Assembly (NCBI GenBank): GCA_910586095.1
Contig: CAJUHQ010000019.1
Coordinates: forward strand, 1,289 to 35,788
Reading direction: 5' to 3'
Source: an uncultured Lachnospiraceae bacterium
GTDB lineage: Bacteria > Bacillota > Clostridia > Lachnospirales > Lachnospiraceae
DNA: 34,500 nucleotides
Of this stretch, positions 32,393 to 34,500 are shown piece by piece. Position 1 is the stretch's first letter, and every line of letters begins with the position of its first letter. The position numbers were made by a program, and so were the translations under genes. The notes beneath the pieces were generated by a model. The model was not told the origin of the DNA. It saw only the letters and a program-made list of their open reading frames with translations, and searched no databases.

Positions 32393-32893
32393 ATGGCGGG
32401 ATTCGACAAGGATGAGTTTTGGGCGAAGATACTATCCATGTATGACACTGCAAAGGAAAGTAGTTATATTATAAAGTTAGACCAAGATCAGGTTAAGGAA
32501 TTGAAAGCAATTTATATGGATTTGAATATTCCCATGGAAAAGTTAAGTCATTATGATGACGATCAAATTATGAAAAAAATGATGACAGAGATTGTTTCTA
32601 TTTATAAGATGGATAGAGACACTGTAACCAATACAGGGGAAGTAATTCAATTAGTAAATACAGTAAAGTATGATGGGAGAAATATGTATATCAAATATGC
32701 TAAACTTTCGCCAGTAATGATGAGACGCTTTGAATTGGGAAAATCACGTCAGCAGATTGCGGAGAAGGTAGGATATAGCGTTTCTACAATTAGAAACTGC
32801 GAGACAGCATATTGCGATTTGACAAGGCAGCCAGAACACTTAGTTTATAAACTTGCAAAGGCATTGGAATGTGAGCCAGAAGCGCTTTATTAA
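32393..32893 (+). CDS. Putative regulator with C-terminal helix-turn-helix
   Basis: 166 aa. The first 100 or so residues are an unrecognised helical, acidic region (FDKDEFWAKILSMYD...). The C-terminal 60 residues have a helix-turn-helix pattern, RQQIAEKVGYSVSTIRNCE, followed by LVYKLAKALECEPEALY, as in Xre-type domains. Having the HTH at the C-terminal end is uncommon for Xre proteins. GAGGGA lies 4 nt before the ATG at 32393; ATGs at 32354 and 32381 lack a site. The DUF402 gene follows after 72 nt. Its targets are unknown. Confidence 0.65.
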   Translation: MAGFDKDEFWAKILSMYDTAKESSYIIKLDQDQVKELKAIYMDLNIPMEKLSHYDDDQIMKKMMTEIVSIYKMDRDTVTNTGEVIQLVNTVKYDGRNMYIKYAKLSPVMMRRFELGKSRQQIAEKVGYSVSTIRNCETAYCDLTRQPEHLVYKLAKALECEPEALY

Positions 32894-32965
32894 ATTACTT
32901 TCTATTCAGAATCGTGAATCTTATTAAAAATAGAGTATGATTATATCGTTGAATGGGGTATATCA

Positions 32966-33502
32966 ATGTATAAATGTAGATTGACATACGATGAATGGAA
33001 ATGTATCATTTCAAAAAATAGAATTGGAAAGCAAGTGGATACACCCATTATAAAAGGATATATTGGCCTATTGACTATAAATTCTGTTTCAGATAAGCAG
33101 GTATGGAAATACAATAACAAAGATGTAGTAGTATGTGATAATGGATATCATTGGCTTTCAATTATGCCAGCAAATGAGTTTTATTGTATTACAGTAATGA
33201 TGGATGATAACTACAAAATAAAAGTTTGTTATATAGATATGATTGACACACAGGGATATGATGATGACAATGTTCCCTATTTTTATGATCTATATTTGGA
33301 TCTGGTTGTTTATCCAAACAAAGATATTATTGTAGAAGATATGGATGAATTGCAAGAGGCATTACAAACAGGAGAAATTACTAAGCTACAATACAATCAA
33401 GCACTCACAACTTCTCAAAAATTACAAGATGGATTATTGTCAGATATCGAAAAATTTTGGGATTATGTTCGTGAGATACGTACTATTTTAGAAAACTGTT
33501 AA
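32966..33502 (+). CDS. DUF402-domain protein
   Basis: 178 aa. The segment YIDMIDTQGYDDDNVPYFYD with LYLDLVVYPNKDIIVEDMDEL and a following EALQTGEIT is the DUF402 (PF04167) signature, where the acidic residues bind metal. Some relatives are nucleoside di-/triphosphatases (Ntdp) and FomD; which activity this one has is not clear. The N-terminal 90 residues form the beta-barrel part. The C-terminal helix is amphipathic. No strong ribosome site: GGGG about 8 nt before the ATG. It follows the HTH gene and may be co-transcribed. Confidence 0.7.
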   Translation: MYKCRLTYDEWKCIISKNRIGKQVDTPIIKGYIGLLTINSVSDKQVWKYNNKDVVVCDNGYHWLSIMPANEFYCITVMMDDNYKIKVCYIDMIDTQGYDDDNVPYFYDLYLDLVVYPNKDIIVEDMDELQEALQTGEITKLQYNQALTTSQKLQDGLLSDIEKFWDYVREIRTILENC

Positions 33503-33563
33503 AATTTCTGTTGATTGGATAGTTATATAAGAAGCCTTAAGAATTAAGAAAAGTATTCAATGC

Positions 33564-33592
33564 TCTTTGCTTTCCTGAAAAGAAAGCAAAGA
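33564..33592. terminator. Hairpin after DUF402 gene, possible terminator
   Basis: TCTTTGCTTTC (33564-33574) pairs perfectly with GAAAGCAAAGA (33582-33592) over 7 nt. It has no T-tract after it, so termination is uncertain. Confidence 0.45.
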
Positions 33593-33709
33593 TTCATCGT
33601 ATATCATAATAAATAAGTGGAGTGTTATAAACACAGGATTTGTGATAAAATAGTAGTTTAGTTACAATATTTGAGACGTTTATAATCAATAATAGTGGAG
33701 GAAATGTGA

Positions 33710-34327
33710 ATGGGAGAATATGTATTTTCGGCTTTGGAATTGGATGCAATCGGAGAAATCTCCAATATATGTCTTGGAAATTCAGCGTCTGCGCTAAGTA
33801 TGTTGGTACGTCAGACGGTAGATATCACACCTCCTAAAGTAGAAATTGTAGAAAAGAGTGAGTATACTAAAAAAGTCTCCTCAAAAAAGGTGTTTGTGAA
33901 GGTTAATTATATAGAAGGAATAAAGGGATGTAGTATCCTTATGTTAGAAGAGCAAGATGCCAAAGTAATTGCAGATCTGATGATGGGAAGTGATGGGACT
34001 GGCGATTTTGCCAAGATGGAGTTGGGAGAATTACATTTAAGTGCTGTCTCAGAGGCAATGAATCAGATGATGGGAGCATCAGCTACATCAATGAGTGTGA
34101 TGCTAGAACGAAAGACTGATATTTCTACGCCTGATACAAAATTTATGGAAGATGGTCAATATTTGGCATATGAGTTTCCCGATGAGAATAAATTTGTAAA
34201 GGTAAAATTTAGGCTTCACATAGGGGATGTGCTTGCCTGTCCAGTAATACAATTATATCCGCATAATCTTGGAAAGGCAATCAGTGATTTGTTTCTTATT
34301 AAAAAAGCAAAGGATCAGGCTAAATAG
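33710..34327 (+). CDS. cheC: CheC-family CheY-P phosphatase
   Basis: 205 aa, the usual size for CheC. Two phosphatase motifs of type ExxN are visible: ELDAIGEISNICLGN (Glu16, Asn19) and LSAVSEAMNQMMGAS (Glu115, Asn118). CheC removes phosphate from CheY and, with CheD, links adaptation to CheY-P level. It lacks the C-terminal SpoA domain of FliY and the single-site pattern of CheX. AGGAGG-like GTGGAGG lies before the ATG. It lies away from other che genes of this window; the only other chemotaxis gene here is the receptor at 22.2 kb. Confidence 0.82.
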   Translation: MGEYVFSALELDAIGEISNICLGNSASALSMLVRQTVDITPPKVEIVEKSEYTKKVSSKKVFVKVNYIEGIKGCSILMLEEQDAKVIADLMMGSDGTGDFAKMELGELHLSAVSEAMNQMMGASATSMSVMLERKTDISTPDTKFMEDGQYLAYEFPDENKFVKVKFRLHIGDVLACPVIQLYPHNLGKAISDLFLIKKAKDQAK

Positions 34328-34337
34328 TGCATAGAAA

Positions 34338-34500
34338 ATGAAAAAGATGATGTTGAGAGAAGCAAAGATAAAAACAATATATGAGATCGCTTGCAGCTTT
34401 GTGAGAAAAATACAATATGACCACGTGTCCTCTTTTGCAGGGCACGCGGCTTTGTTTTTATTGCTGTCACTTTTTCCAATGGCAATGTACTGTATTGCTA
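34338..34500 (+). CDS. YihY/BrkB-family membrane protein, 5' part only
   Basis: 54 codons are visible before the window ends. A charged, amphipathic start (MKKMMLREAKIKTIYEIAC) is followed by FAGHAALFLLLSLFPMAMYC, the first TM segment of the YihY/virulence factor BrkB family. These are polytopic inner-membrane proteins of unsettled function. No strong ribosome site is seen before the ATG at 34338, 11 nt after the cheC stop, so translation may be coupled; ATGs at 34347 and 34350 are alternatives. Confidence 0.7.
   Translation, partial: MKKMMLREAKIKTIYEIACSFVRKIQYDHVSSFAGHAALFLLLSLFPMAMYCIA

Overview
The window looks like the chromosome of a low-GC, anaerobic, motile Clostridia, most probably a Lachnospiraceae member. 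I infer this from the AT-rich codon use, the strong AGGAGG-type ribosome sites, and the gene families present: a Clostridia-type acyl-CoA:acetate CoA-transferase, NusG domain II plus Gx transporter pair, FlxA-like protein, CheC, a chemoreceptor, an M14 endopeptidase with PG-binding and LysM domains, and a SEC-C methionine aminopeptidase. No tRNA, rRNA, CRISPR array, transposase or phage module was seen. Most genes lie on the + strand; the exception is a two-gene minus-strand island (macro domain, alpha/beta hydrolase) at 15.9-17.2 kb.

Layout: 0-0.9 kb is a gene-free block of palindromic tandem repeats with a terminator. 0.9-7.8 kb holds a TtcA-like PP-loop tRNA thiolase, a GH27 glycosidase followed by a DUF815 AAA ATPase, a Na/Pi cotransporter with PhoU-like tail, and a DUF1624 membrane acetyltransferase-like protein. 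7.9-10.8 kb is a large two-sensor GGDEF-EAL protein, probably a c-di-GMP phosphodiesterase. 10.9-15.2 kb holds LarE, TcdA, an M14 endopeptidase and a membrane-anchored class-C-type serine hydrolase. 15.6-18.7 kb has small unknown proteins and the minus-strand island. 18.8-22.0 kb holds methionine aminopeptidase, NusG II, Gx transporter and a Y-family polymerase. 22.2-26.3 kb holds a chemoreceptor, the CoA-transferase and an esterase-like protein. 26.7-31.9 kb contains two signalling pairs (LytTR regulator plus GHKL kinase; OmpR regulator plus kinase) on either side of a FlxA-like coiled-coil protein. The right end has a regulator with a C-terminal HTH, a DUF402 protein, CheC and the start of a YihY-family membrane protein.

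The most unusual content is between the genes. At least three families of structured repeats are scattered here, mostly just after stop codons: (A) elements with CTATGAAAG/CTTTCATAG hairpins at 1-361, 26.46-26.66 kb and, inverted, 29.93-30.08 kb; (B) a 64-65 bp hairpin unit whose stems show compensatory changes between copies; (C) a branched element of about 95 bp, often ending in a terminator hairpin, at five places plus a remnant. B and C are joined in several copies.

A second lead is the LytTR locus. Two 13-bp direct repeats 21 bp apart sit just upstream of a promoter for a long, hairpin-rich leader of the LytTR regulator gene. A similar site lies before the FlxA-like gene, which suggests autoregulation and a small regulon. 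Several promoters also carry palindromes that look like operators (GH27, Na/Pi cotransporter).
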